A program made the position numbers and the translations under genes. Source: Glutinoglossum americanum (Eukaryota; Ascomycota; Geoglossomycetes; Geoglossales; Geoglossaceae). Taken from it: DNA of 64,000 bases. Below the pieces are notes generated by a model that was given only the letters and a program-made list of their open reading frames with translations, was not told where the DNA came from and did not search any database. This document shows, in pieces, positions 34,265 to 46,118 of the stretch. Position 1 is the first letter of the stretch, and each line of letters opens with the position of its first letter. Where the stretch lies: assembly GCA_020080175.1 (NCBI GenBank), contig JAGHQL010000030.1:1-64000 (forward strand), given 5' to 3'.

Positions 34265-37200
34265 TTACTTTCGTAGTCGTGATGGCCGCATGACGTCCGC
34301 AGGGAGGGAGTCTTGAAACCTATCCCTATCTGTAGGTACGATCGCGCACTCGTTAGTTAGGAAATTTGCAACCTTTTTCGGATCAAGAGTTGGCAGAAAT
34401 AAACTGTAGGAAATGAGAAAATCCTCACCGGAAGCCGAATCAAACGCGATGGTGATATCGTCATGTTCCCCAGGGTACTCTGGCATGTCCAAACACACGA
34501 ATCCTGAATTCTTTTCACCCTCCCCTTTCGGTAGCGCAAACTTCGCATCCACAATCCGGATACCGTGCTTCCCAGACTTGCTGAACGATTCAAAGACATC
34601 AGTTCCCTTGAGGTGAAAGTTCATGCAATCACCATGGCTGAAGTCCTGAAAAAAAACCGCCAGTTGTACAACGCGGTCTTGTTTGAGAATCTGAAGGCGT
34701 GTGCTGCTTGCTTCCCATTTCTTATATATAGGTACTACCATTCGACGTCGGGCGATGGCGAAAGACGAGGCGACGCTATTTGTTTGCGGGTGAGCGGGTT
34801 TTATCTTTGAAACTCGAGGGTAAATGGGTAACCTACCCGTCAAATTCAACGGTGAACCCCGTGAGAGCCGCTTGGAAGATGTGCAAATCTAAAGGCCGTT
34901 AACCTGTTAGTCAAGCTACGAGTTTCAAATTTATAGCAACTTTCCTTTGACAGTCCGGAATATGTAGGTGCGAATGGTGTCAGCGTTTCGTATCGTTTTC
35001 AGGAGGTCCTTCAAAGCCTGAGGTGCGTCCTTTGACAATTTGTTTTCTGTTATTGCAATGGTCATGTCCTCCTGATATGGTCTCAGCACTCTGGCCTCGA
35101 GCGGACTGTTAACGCTCAGACTGAGTTGGAGTTGACTAGGGCCTAAGATCCACGAAACAGTTTAGGGTTACGGACCATAGACTGTCGCTATAAGAGGACT
35201 AGGGATGATCTCACCTAAGTTGACACGGTCTGTTACACACCCTGAATTAGAATCTGCGCATATCCTCAAGTGCTCTGAGAGTACAGTCTTTGCATGTTCG
35301 TGGTCCGGATCCTCGGGGTCTTTGTTGATAACCCGTAGTCGTTGCCACTCCATCTTACTGAGTACATCGCGGGCGGACTGCGAAAACCCTTCTGCTTGCG
35401 AAAGTTTCTCGATGGACAGGCCTTTGAGGGGAATATCCGCGTATATTGTTTCGTCGTTCTGAATGTTAGCACCGGTCAATGAAGTATAGAAGAAAGAGCG
35501 TTCGGGCTCATCATGGAATGTGAGGGTCATTGTGCAATCCCTCTCAGCTTCCTTGATTCTGAGCAGTAATGCAGGGTCGCCTTCATCACCTGGACAGAAT
35601 GAAAACATGATGACGTTCTGCTTTCCGAGTTCACGGTCTAAGCAGCTCAAGGTCTTGGTTTTTGGACTGGTCACCACTAAAAACCTGTAGCCTTGGTGTT
35701 GCTTTCGGGTACCGGTGCCCTCAGATATAATTTTCTTCTTCTCGAAAAGCATAACCCGACAGCGTTTAATGGGTTGTTTTGGAAAGACCTTAGAGTTCAT
35801 ATCCGAGTCAGTATATTGAAAACATTTGACAGTGTTCTCGGCGAGTAAGTCTTCATCAGGACCCGGCTGCAGGCTCCCCTCAACTTTTTGAGTATACTCG
35901 TAGATCCCCCAAAAGTTCTTGAAGTCCGTTTCCTTGAAGCAAACATTCAGAGTAAATCCCCTTGGGAGCTTAACAAGCATGGCGTTCTGCCGGGCCCTCC
36001 ACCGCACGTCGTCCCAAGTCGGACCCGGTTTACCACTTGGCTGTACGCAAATATTTACCAAGCCATTCTGGCTAGATATTGCAGCTTTCAGCTGCCAGTC
36101 CGTCCGATCTCTTAGCAAGGACAAGGCGCAGGGTAGGCGAATATCTGGAGCCTCATTTCCCTCATCTAACAGAAGGACGTCAACAAACATTCGTCCGTAG
36201 CAAAAGTCACGTTTGGTGTCCGACAATGGCAGAGTGTCCGCAAGGTTTGGGCTCCGCGTTGGTGCTTGAAGCAACAGGGACTTGGTGGTGGCGCCAGACA
36301 GCAAACCACAGACATCAGCTGTAAAGGTAGGGTACTTTATCCAGATGCTCGTATCGATACCTGAAGCAAGGGGGGCCTCTTCTTGATCGGGAGGCAAAAT
36401 ATTGTTCTTCTTCATGGACTGTGCCAAGGCGCGAAGGCTCGCGACTATAGATTGGTGCGTCTCCATCATGCCAGCCAAGTGCTCATTTCCATTCACCTTA
36501 GCCACCTCTATCAATGAGCCAACCCCAGAATTACCGTACCTTGTCACCTCAGGGTTTTGTGGAGCAATATACTTGACTATCCACCACGCTTTCGCTAGGT
36601 TAATATATGCTTGGTGGGGTTTTTGTGATTGAGACGGGTGCGGGGTTTGGCCGTCAGTAACTGCCGGACGGCTGCGGATAGCAGCTTCAAGTTCGCCCCG
36701 TCCTTTGAGGAACCACCATGTTGCCGCCTTGACCCACTCCCCAAAGGATGTTTCAATACTAGGCTTAATAGATTCTGCGGCTAGATGAAAGAGAGATCCT
36801 AGATGCTGAACGCGATCCGAAAACTCTTGAAGAGCACCGTCTGCTGCAGAGTTCGTGTTAGAGCGCACGGGGGCCGGTGTAGACTTGCTGCTAGATTCAA
36901 AGGAAACAGCCTGCATATCGTCCTCAATACCCAATGGCGAAGAATGAATCGAGTAGCCAGGCAAAAGCTGAGTTGGAACAGGGGGGTGAGACGAAGACTG
37001 TGGAGAAGGGGTGGGCAGCGATGAGACGCTCGAAGGTAGCGCGGGCCGGGCCCTCGGTCCTGGCTGAGGAGTGTACTTATTGGTGTTTTGAGGGGCTTCG
37101 TCATTATCGGGGAATGTATCACTCCATCTGTCCGGTGATGAATTTCTCACGCCCTGATGCAATGCTCTACCCTCCTCTCTCATACGTGCTTGAGCTCTCG

Positions 37201-38029
37201 CCGCAAAAGATAGGGGGTGCGCCGTGTTTGGCTTATTGTATTCGGTGTCGCTTCCGCCGGGGGGGCTCCAGTCATTCGGGGTTCCGGCCAAGGCCCTTGC
37301 CGCCTGCGAACCTCCAGGTATCTGTGAGAAACCGGTTGATCTTCGTGCGAGAAGTTTGGGTCGGAATTTATCATCCTCGCCGACAGACCATATACCCTCC
37401 AGATCCATTGGTGATGATCTGATTTCGGGGAGCTCCCCTTTGAGAGGAACAGGTGGGGCTCCACCGTTGTTGGAAAATCCTATAGTGGGGTTTCCCCGTG
37501 TATTGCCTCCATCGCGCTGGGGCTTCCTCTCCAGCTCCTTACTAGATCGAACCCTTGTTTGGAAATCGGTCGGGTTACCACCTCGTTGTTGTGTTGGCGA
37601 CAGGGACTGGGTACGCCGTCGTGATATTTCCCTGGGAGGCGACTCCGCTTCATCTCCCCCTTCGCCGATAATTTCTGGCTGTGCGTCGGTAAATTTAACA
37701 TGTAGATGCTTGTTGCGTTTTGGGCTAGCTGATCTTCTCCGCGAAGATTGCTTCGACTGTTGATTTGCCTCCTCCGCCCGAGGCCATTGTTTTGCGTTTG
37801 ATGTGTCGATATGGCTTAGTTGTGCTGTCGGGTGGTGAGTTGGTGGTCGAGGCGGTGGTCTGTTTGTGGATGGCTGCAGAAAGTCCATCACATCATCATT
37901 CAACTTGAATTTTCTGCTCCCATCTCTCTTCTCATCGGTGGTAAACATTCTCCCCCTCAAGCTTTGCCAGTGGTGTTTGCCAGACTTCTCTTTTTGAGAG
38001 CCAGCTTGCGAGCCGTCTCCTTCGGGCAT
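34265..38029 (-). CDS. Large fungal protein of unknown function
   Basis: Proposed exons: 35200-38029, 34945-35142, 34837-34888 and 34265-34775; 1196 residues. I do not recognise a named domain. Residues 1-400 are disordered and rich in Pro, Ser and Arg, with basic patches such as RRRSASPKRNKHLHVKF. Residues ~420-520 look helical, and ~560-940 look like a folded domain. The C-terminal quarter (VLRPYQEDMTIAIT, FDGVASSFAIARRRMVVPIY, HGDCMNFHLKGTDVFES) looks like a second folded domain. Two junctions are uncertain. The first intron may use GTCCTC (57 bases) rather than a 33-base alternative. The second, 34889-34944, has a good branch site and acceptor but begins GA. If it is not spliced, the protein ends after KGKLL. 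Confidence 0.68.
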
Positions 38030-39492
38030 ATTGGATTGGATTCAAAGTGATAGCTTTTCCTATGGGCCAGGAATCTCGAGACAATTTCTAGAGGCGATGC
38101 GCCTCTGGGAGACGATGCGTGGTGTATGTGCGTACTGACGCAAGACGTTGGGTACTGGGGTGAGTGCGTGTCTTCTGGGTTCGTTTGTCGCGTAGGTTCT
38201 AGTGGTTGTGTCGTGTGCTCTAGCGTTTCAGGTCCAGCAATTGTTGGTACTGGAATATTTCAAGCACGGCAGAGCGTTTGAAGGCAATATTAGCTAATCT
38301 GCGTGAGAGTGAATGTATATACATGAGCTAGCACTATCCATTGTAGGATACTGTTATCTCTATGGGAAACGGTTTGAACGTTTCGGGATAGATCCCCGCA
38401 AGCTGGTTGAGATCTATCAGTTGTCCCGCGACGAGCTAAGCAAATCATCAATCACCCAGCCGAAGTGTAGCACAGGCCCTAAACAAGATAGAGCCCATTC
38501 CCTTTATTGTCTAGCTTATCTCTTGGGGAATCGGAGAAGTGCAATTGGGATTATGCCTCGGCTGGGTATCAGTTTATCCACCCCTGTATGTTGTACAACA
38601 TACGTACTTGAGCACATACAAGCATACATACAACATACGTAGTACTCTAAGTTGTCCCAGCACCTAACCAAGTCCTCACAGAGTTAGTTGGGATGCGTAG
38701 TACGTAGCAGGTTGTGGGATAGACTCCCTAATTCGTGCGTCACTGTGTGGATGCCAGATTGGCTAGAAACGATGCAGTTAAGGATCCGATCCGATTCTTC
38801 AAAGTCTCGAGTAAGAAGAATGCATTGCCACATGTTTCATCGGAAGCTTGATTGGGATAGGTAAGGTGTTCGGCGATTGATGCCAAAAATAGTTCGCAGA
38901 ACGTATGAAATGTTAGCGCCATCATGCTTTGGCACTTGAAGAGGAACACCATACCGGGATATGTATCTTAGGGCTACCAAAGTGATTCCCTGAGCTTGTA
39001 CAAGTACTGCGCCTTCCGTTGCTGCTTTCATCAGCCATCAGAACTACTCCATAGCAAACGCATCGACACAAATCAACACGGATACTGCGTCTCTCCGCTA
39101 CAAGGGTAGTGGGTCTTCACTTCGAGCGACTCGCATCGTTCGCTGCTCCCGTCTCCCATACTCCAGGTCGCCCAAGGAAGTGTGGGCGGGGCTCAGCTCC
39201 TAGGGTCTTGTCCTAATTTATCATGATTGCGTTGGCCCATGTGGCATCTGTGGCTCGCTAAGGTTCAGTTCTAAAGACGGGAAACCATTTTCTCCGGCAA
39301 ACGGTTCACGGTTCCTCGCGTTCCAACCTTGAGCACAAAGTCTGTACGTTTGAGCCTTTCTAGACAATTCTGGTACTACACAGACTCGGTGCTGAACGTC
39401 ATCTTAAACCTTCCTCAGGTCGGCCGCAACACAATCGCGCTGGAGCAAAAGGACGATATTTTTGGCGGAGAGGGCTCCTCCCGAACGGAGGC
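38030..39492. other. Divergent intergenic region
   Basis: About 1.5 kb between the starts of the 1196-residue protein and the TRP-type channel. It carries an 18-base perfect palindrome at 38586-38603. A plus-strand open frame near 38313-38642 shows no family resemblance. Confidence 0.5.
38586..38603. promoter_or_regulatory. 18-base perfect palindrome
   Basis: GTATGTTGTACAACATAC equals its own reverse complement. Half-site variants (ACAACATACGTA, ACATACGTAC) lie within 50 bases. It sits in a divergent promoter region, so a dimeric regulator site is possible, but no known factor is assigned. Confidence 0.45.
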
Positions 39493-42400
39493 ATGACAGA
39501 TGCCCTCGTGAACGTCATGGATCTATTAACTGCCTGGCCTTCGTCCGAATTATTTGCCTCATATGCTTTGGATGAGGAATTAGGCGGAAGTTCTCTGCGC
39601 AGCACAAAAGGCGCATGTTCATCGAAGCCCGCAAGAACATTCCGCCGGGGCAGGGAGCGGCTGAGGGATGATCGTTTAGATGAGCGGCTTCAACATCAAC
39701 AGTCTCGACGACGACGATGGTCTATATTACCTGTAACGGCCACCCAACTTCCATTAATTGCCTTTCTTATCGCCCTACTTGCGAGTCCAATATCCGCTGC
39801 GTTCGTCAAATTCGAAAACTGCCTCGATAAGAGTGTAATCGAGTCTAAACCTCCCAAGCTTCAGTTTATTCCTCTACACTTCTATGCCAACTTCAACAAT
39901 TCAGATCATACCCACATCTTAAACTTAACCGTTTATGGCAATGTGTCTGGCTCCGCTAACCAGGTCCAATTACCTCCGCCAAATGACCCACAATGGGCTA
40001 ACACAAGTGAGACGCTGGGAAAGATTGTGTCCGTTGACCCAGCGTGGGGGACTAATGTCGCAACGACTCTGTTAACAAGAGTGAATATGCTTAGTTTTAC
40101 GCCATATTCTGGTCTTACTTTTTTTTGCGATCAACTCGTTAGTGGCGGCTGTCCAATTGGACCAGTTTGGAACAACAATTCGTACGTCTACACACTATGC
40201 TTGAGTGGATACAGCGGCATTTCTAACATGATTACATCTTCATAGGAGTGACTTAACGGATTTGCCATCCTTTTCAGTGGCCCATAGCTTCTACTCGGCT
40301 TACGCCTTTGCTACATTCCAAACCACGTTTCGAATCACCGCTGGGGATACTCCACCTACTGTCCTTGGGTGTGTGTCTGCTTCCATTACCCCTGACCTTG
40401 GTAAGACCATCGGAAATACATTAGCATTCGTGCCTTTGGTTATCCTGGTGTTGGTCGGCATCGCAACTGTGTATGCCGGAATTTATAGCCCGTGGGGGTC
40501 CGAGGACATTTTTTCGTGGACAACCAACTTTGGGAGGGAAGACGATCTGTTGAGGCTAGTAACACCAGGGTTCGGAGATTGCTTGCAGTATATCCAGTTC
40601 GTGGTCCTGACAGGATCTCTTTCTCTGAATTACCCTGGATACTACCAGCCAGTCGTTAGCAAGGCTAGTTGGTCAACATTGATGTTCAACAAGAGCTTCA
40701 TCAGTCATGGAAATGGATCGCGCAGCATAGCTGACGGTATATATGTACAGAGTGCAGCTTATGGGCTTGAAGAATTGAGTCAGCTAGTAGGTATAACAGC
40801 AACCAAAGACATCTGGGCTGGCATGATGATCTGGCTTCTGTCAATTGTTGCACTGGTTGTTATTTTTGTGCAAGCTGGGTTTGCTTTACGATGGTTGTTC
40901 CGCCATCTCTCAAAAATTCAGGAGGAAGATCTACGTAGGAAAACTATGCCTTTTACAGTGGGGAACGTTTTTCGAATCGTTTACAACTACTTTGGTCTGC
41001 CAGCCATCACATTATCGATGTTTCAATTCGTTGTGGCTGGGAAATCGCCGGCGTACACCACCGGTCTTGCAGCCTTATTTCTTATTATTCTGATCGGTTT
41101 CTCAATTTGGTTGTTCATCCTTGTCACGTCGACCCGCCCACGAGACCATCTCTTTGATGACCTTCCTACGATGCTTCTTTTTGGGACATTCTATAACACC
41201 TATGCCGACGGCGCTCCATCCTTCTGCCTTATCCCGCTTCTGCTGACATTCGTTCGAGGTATCGCAATTGGCGCTGTGCAACCGTCTGGAATTGCACAAA
41301 TCGTCCTCCTCGCAATTTGCGAAGTTGTTCTCATACTTACGCTCCATGCCTTCCGCCCATTTCAGCCGGCAACTTCGATGAACGCGTACCATACATTCTT
41401 CGCTCTAGTCAGACTTTTCGCAACTCTCCTCAGTGTGGCCTTTGTGCCTTCACTTGACGTAAGTGAAGGACCGCGAGGCTGGATCGGCTATGCAATATTA
41501 CTGATGCATGGGATTGTCCTTGTGTTTGGCTTCTTCCTCAATGCTCTCCAGACAATAGCGGAGGTTGCAGCAAGGTTGCTAGTTGATGGAAGTGGGGATG
41601 GTACCGGGGCCAGAGCTGGAATTGTCAAGGTGAGCTGGGTGAATTGATTGATTCACAGTTTTCTGGTTCGTTTTGCATAGCTGCGGCTAGATCACACGAC
41701 TCAGATCCACTTAGAGCGTTGGCATAGTTGCTTTAGTCTTGTTAAGCCCTTGGGTTGCTCCACATGCTCTTTGCCGGAGCACTTTCGTTTTGAAGGGTAT
41801 ATTTATACTACATCGTGCCTTGTACTAACTTTACTCTCGTTCAATCGCCAGGTTTTCGGTTTACGCCAACTCTCGAAGAGAGTTGATAGGAGATTTGAGT
41901 CCTCTCGCAATGTAACGGTTCCAGAGACTGAGGCGCTAGGAGTCAGTGAGGACCAGAAATCTGACCAGCTAAACGAAAGGCCGAGAAGTTTGTCGGGCAG
42001 CTCAGCTGTTTTACTTGCCAAGCGTGGAAGTGACGGGCAGACAAGTGCAGGGTTCGACACTAGTGGTGGGATGGGACAACCTGGACATCGTCACGCTGGA
42101 AGCGTCGGCTCAGCTTATACACCAACGACTCCAGAAGCTGGCACATTTTCTTTCCCGCCTGGTGGGACGGCAGCGAGGAGTAACTCTCTTGGCGTCAGCC
42201 CGGAACCAGAAGTTCTATTTTACCGCCCCCCGAGGGCGAGGAGAGGAACGCTACCAAATTTAGGTGGATTAAGTACCGGAGGCGCTATGGGAATGGACAA
42301 CCCACCCGGTGGGAGGAGCCGGGCATCCTGGTGGAGTCAAGGGTCCGGGGGTCTCGAAGAGTCTTTTGGTCCCTCGGCATCTGGAAGCGGTACTCCTAAT

Positions 42401-43543
42401 GCGGCATATCCTGATTATCAGCGCTATCAGTCTGACCTGAGCGGGACGAGTTACCGTCAGTCTGCGACAGACTACACTACTAGAGAAGGTGATTCCTATT
42501 ATCATGGCCACGATCACGCACCCTCAAACCTACCACCTCGAAGATTCGGTACAGGTCCGGCTGATCCGACCGGTCCTGTTGCATCGGCAACAGGGTGGTT
42601 CAAGGGTTTGTTTGGCGGGAAGACCAAGGATAAAGGGAAGGGGTTCGAAGTTTTCAGGGGCTCAAGGGCCCCCCCTCAGATGACCCCTAAAGCTCAACCT
42701 ATTGTCAGTGACGAGCATGGTACAGGCCATCCGAGTATAGTGCAAAGCGGGGACTTTAGTGATGGCGAGGGGGTAAGGAGCGGTGACGAGGAGGCCGATG
42801 CGGGTGCCCGACGAGCCGGTAAATAGTCTTGGAGGCCAGACGAGGATGACGACTCGAGCAGCGAATATTCAGACATAGATGTAGGGAGAAGGAGTGTCGT
42901 CGCAGAGCTTCCACCATCCCTACCCAGTATTGACACTGGGGGCGCAATTGAACTCCCAACTCGAATTGCATCGAGATCCAGCTCTAAGAAATCAAGTGGG
43001 GGTCAAAGACCTCCAAGGGTACCACGGAAGAGCTCGAAACGAAAGAGCGCTGGCCTCTTAATAAACGAGGAGGAAGCAGATCGCCTGCGCTCAATGCAAC
43101 AGTCTCCTTCCTCTCCGGAGGCCCCTCACCATAGGTTATATGACCCGCATCGTCCAAGCCCCCACCTACACCCATCAACTGCATCATCATCTCGTCTTCC
43201 TTTTGGGTCCGAGCCTTCATCTGCAGGGGATAAACGATCCTCGGTCGATGGAGACTCTACAACTTCAAGCATAATTCCACCAGCCGACCTTAGTAGTATT
43301 GATGGTAGCGGGTATACAGGGCAGGGCAGATACAACTCTTCGGCGCTCACAGCGACCGCACCAGGCGATCAAGGGAGACCTACGAGCATGGGATACGTAC
43401 AGAAGTTCCGAACCAGCGATCAAATCCACATCGTGGAGCCTGGCTCTCCGCTTGTAGTTGACTATCGAGGCAGCGCTGCAGAGTTGGTTGGAGGTAGCAG
43501 AAAAAGCGCCGCCAGCAGCGAGAGACGGCCCTCAATGATCTAA
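39493..43543 (+). CDS. TRP/Flc-type ion channel
   Basis: Exons 39493-40181, 40246-41629, 41852-42782 and 42840-43543; 1235 residues in this model. About 85 residues precede a hydrophobic anchor or late signal (PLIAFLIALLASPISAAF). An ML-like lumenal domain with several N-glycosylation sequons and cysteines follows, then about nine membrane spans, starting near LAFVPLVILVLVGIATVYAG and ending near LLMHGIVLVFGFFLNAL. The C-terminal ~480 residues are cytoplasmic, Ser/Gly/Pro-rich and disordered. This matches fungal TRP-like proteins of the Flc/Pkd2 group, involved in calcium flux and cell-wall integrity. An in-frame TAG at 42824-42826 would end the protein early unless 42783-42839 (GTGACG...CCAG) is removed as an intron; the frame stays open for 240 codons beyond it. 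Confidence 0.85.
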
Positions 43544-44823
43544 CATCGAACGTGCATACTCGCACCAGTTGCCGGCTAATTTTTAGCCACGTTTTATGAA
43601 AGAAATTCAACGAGTCCCCTTGAGTATCGATGAGAGAAATCTGGCGTTGAAATCCTGCTCGAAGCGTTGCATTCAATCACCCCCTTTTTCTTAAACTAAT
43701 TTGCCCCCAGAACATGCGCCGTGGGTGCAGCCCTTTTAAGCGTGGCATGATGCTTTGTAATTTCCCCCCCTGTACCATACATATATAATAACGCTGGAAG
43801 GTTTTGGGGGTGGCGTGAGGTTGGGCAACCACACCAAATGAATCTACGATATATTTGATGAGGCGATGTGAGGGAAGCTTCAGCGAACGAGTTGCGTGGC
43901 TGAGCATACATCTGTATATTATCCGATTACATTTCGAGAGGCATCATAATACATCCATCCACATCATCAATAGAGGGTTCAGAAGGCAAATTGGTGTGGA
44001 ATGAGCCCTCATCCTTGAAATTCTAGTTATCTGAGCCTCCCCAAAGAGTAATTAGACTAATTGGTTCTCATTTGCAAGCCATTAGGTACTAGCATCTAAA
44101 CGTTAATTATCATATCCAACCGCCATAGTAGACTCTAGTAGTAGCAAGAATTCCCCCCGGACGCTCCATCCACTTGACGTCGCTCAGCCCTATAATAAAG
44201 CCGAAATTCCTCAAAATAGGAACACATTGACGTCCACCTCGAAGCATTATGGCGGCGGCCATAGTGGACAATGTCTTTCACCTCTCTCATCAGCAACGCA
44301 GGCTTTCCGCACCGAAGGTCCATCCAACCAAGTGAGGGGTGCAGTCGCTGGTGCATATAGTAGCGACGTTGAGGTGTCTACGAGAACTAGAGTTGGGTCA
44401 TAGTGAAGGACTCCGATGAGTGTGGCTGGTCTGTAGGCGAATTACAGAGGCTCGTAGGAGGGGTTCACCAACCCTGTGGACGGGTTAAGGCGTCCAAGGG
44501 GTACGTCACCCAAGGGTTTGGCTTCGAAGGGAGAGATGATTATGTCCGGTCTGCGGAGTCACCCACATATCTGTCAGGGCCAGCGGTATCCCATTATGCT
44601 ATGGTAAGCTACTTACCCGTGTCCAATTCGCGATACCCCCCCCCCCCAATACAAGCACAACGAAGGCCTCCTTCGCCTTTGCCTTTCACCCATATACATC
44701 AACGGGCAAAGATCATCATCGATAGTGGCACGGGAGCCCACGCTCAGTTTTGTAGCGCTTTGGGATATCCATCATATGATAGTTGCGTAAATATTCGTTA
44801 AGGTCTTTCAGGGTAAACTCCAG
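43544..44823. other. Convergent intergenic region, no gene seen
   Basis: About 1.3 kb between the TRP gene and the small unknown gene. It holds a run of 12 C at 44636-44647. An open frame at 44403-44801 has no ATG at its 5' end and no recognised domain. Confidence 0.5.
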
Positions 44824-45381
44824 CTACGGCAATTCCTGGTTTGACTTGCTGCTGGAAGTGCGCCTCCCACCCATGAAACCGCCATATGAGGTCGCGTTAG
44901 CCCCTTGAGACTGAGCTACCTTACCCGTTCTGTCGTTCGTCGTTTCGAAGAGATCAAGTACGTTGGTCAAATCCTCTGATATAGCCCCAAACTTTTTGCC
45001 CTTGTTAGACTCCTTCATCTTCGAGATGACAGCCTTGAGCTCTGCTGTGTTAACATCGATTTCTGCCTTGTTGAGAATTTGATCGGGTATAGAGGTAAAT
45101 TCTCCCCTACCACCTCTCCCTATGGGAATACGTCTTACACGTAACTTCTTTCCACTAACAGGCTTGGTGCATAATTTGTCTTCCTTAAGCAAGGGAGCAG
45201 GTTTGAAGCCACGGGCACCACGGGCTCGAGCCCTATGTAACTTAAAGAGTTTATCGGACTGTCTAGGCTCATTGTCGTTTTTATGATCCATAGGAGAAAT
45301 CACCGACATTGATCTCCATCCGTAAGACAGAGAATTGTATCTAGGTAGCACTGAAGCTGAAGAAATCCGTGGGGCGGGCAT
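44824..45381 (-). CDS. Hypothetical protein, possibly mitochondrial
   Basis: Single exon, 185 residues, ATG at 45381. I do not recognise it. The first 27 residues (MPAPRISSASVLPRYNSLSY and on) lack acidic residues and are rich in Ser, Arg and aromatic residues, which could be a mitochondrial targeting peptide. A very basic stretch follows (KLFKLHRARARGARGFKPAP, then GKKLRVRRIPIGRGGRG). Residues ~100-155 look helical (VNTAELKAVISKMKESNKGK). The C-terminus is Gly/Ser-rich. Length, composition and an uninterrupted frame favour a real gene. An RNA-binding or organellar protein is one guess, without domain evidence. Confidence 0.5.
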   Translation of the reverse strand: MPAPRISSASVLPRYNSLSYGWRSMSVISPMDHKNDNEPRQSDKLFKLHRARARGARGFKPAPLLKEDKLCTKPVSGKKLRVRRIPIGRGGRGEFTSIPDQILNKAEIDVNTAELKAVISKMKESNKGKKFGAISEDLTNVLDLFETTNDRTGKVAQSQGANATSYGGFMGGRRTSSSKSNQELP

Positions 45382-45803
45382 AATGGAGACTCCGATAATG
45401 GCGTGGGGAAAGTTCTAGTAACCAAGTCAATGGTAAATGCGCTTATTAAGCAGCTTTCTACTATAATCCTCTCGTTTGTCACGATATCGACCCAAATCCC
45501 ATCACCAAAGTTGATAAAGCGTCCCATACCTTACCACAGGGTCTGTATAAGTTGACGCTTTCCGTAGGTATGTACCGCCGATTCTTCTACCTCTCATAAT
45601 CGCCTTGCTATTCTCAATAGATATGATGAAATTCAATCGTATAGCATGTATTATCTGAATTTAGCTCCCATTAGGCAGCTGTGTTGTGGATATCCCCTAT
45701 TGACCTGATCACATAGCTAGGTTATTCAATCCAAAAATTTCGTTAATTTCATATTAAACTTGAAGTCAAACTAACGTATATAAAGAGCTCGGACACTATT
45801 AAT
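45382..45803. other. Divergent intergenic region, no gene seen
   Basis: About 420 AT-rich bases between the hypothetical gene and cnxG, likely a shared promoter. ATATAAAGAG occurs about 25 bases before the cnxG ATG. Confidence 0.5.
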
Positions 45804-46118
45804 ATGGCTACGCGCGTCCCTGGCCATTTCACCTTACTATATTTCGCCTCCGCGTCCTCTTATACCAAGAAAGACTTCGAGACGTTCCAAGCGCCGTTGC
45901 CATTGCCAAAGTTGTTTGATGTGTTGGAAGAGAAATATCCTGGTATTAGGGATAAAGTGCTCAGCCGTTGCGCAGTAACCGTCAACCTTGACTACGTCGA
46001 TGTGGGCACTGGAGGTGAAGATGGCAAAGATGGCAATGGTGAACACATAACAGAGGGCACTCTAATGATCAAAGAGGGAGACGAAGTTGCTCTAATACCA
46101 CCAGTAAGCTCGGGATAA
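45804..46118 (+). CDS. cnxG: Molybdopterin synthase small subunit (MoaD/CnxG)
   Basis: Single exon, 104 residues. It is the ubiquitin-like sulfur carrier of molybdopterin synthase, whose C-terminal glycine is converted to a thiocarboxylate that supplies the dithiolene sulfurs of the molybdenum cofactor. FTLLYFASASSYTKKD at the start, LFDVLEEKYPGI in the middle and KEGDEVALIPPVSSG at the end are the family landmarks. Length is close to the fungal norm. The last residues are Ser-Ser-Gly rather than the Gly-Gly of bacterial and animal MoaD. The partner would be CnxH; nitrate reductase is the best-known client. Confidence 0.9.
   Translation: MATRVPGHFTLLYFASASSYTKKDFETFQAPLPLPKLFDVLEEKYPGIRDKVLSRCAVTVNLDYVDVGTGGEDGKDGNGEHITEGTLMIKEGDEVALIPPVSSG

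Noticed and set aside
38313-38642. 109-codon plus-strand frame in the divergent promoter region
   Set aside because: No family resemblance, and it overlaps the palindrome region; more likely non-coding.
44403-44801. 132-codon plus-strand frame
   Set aside because: Opens with GTG, not ATG, spans a poly-C tract and has no domain.
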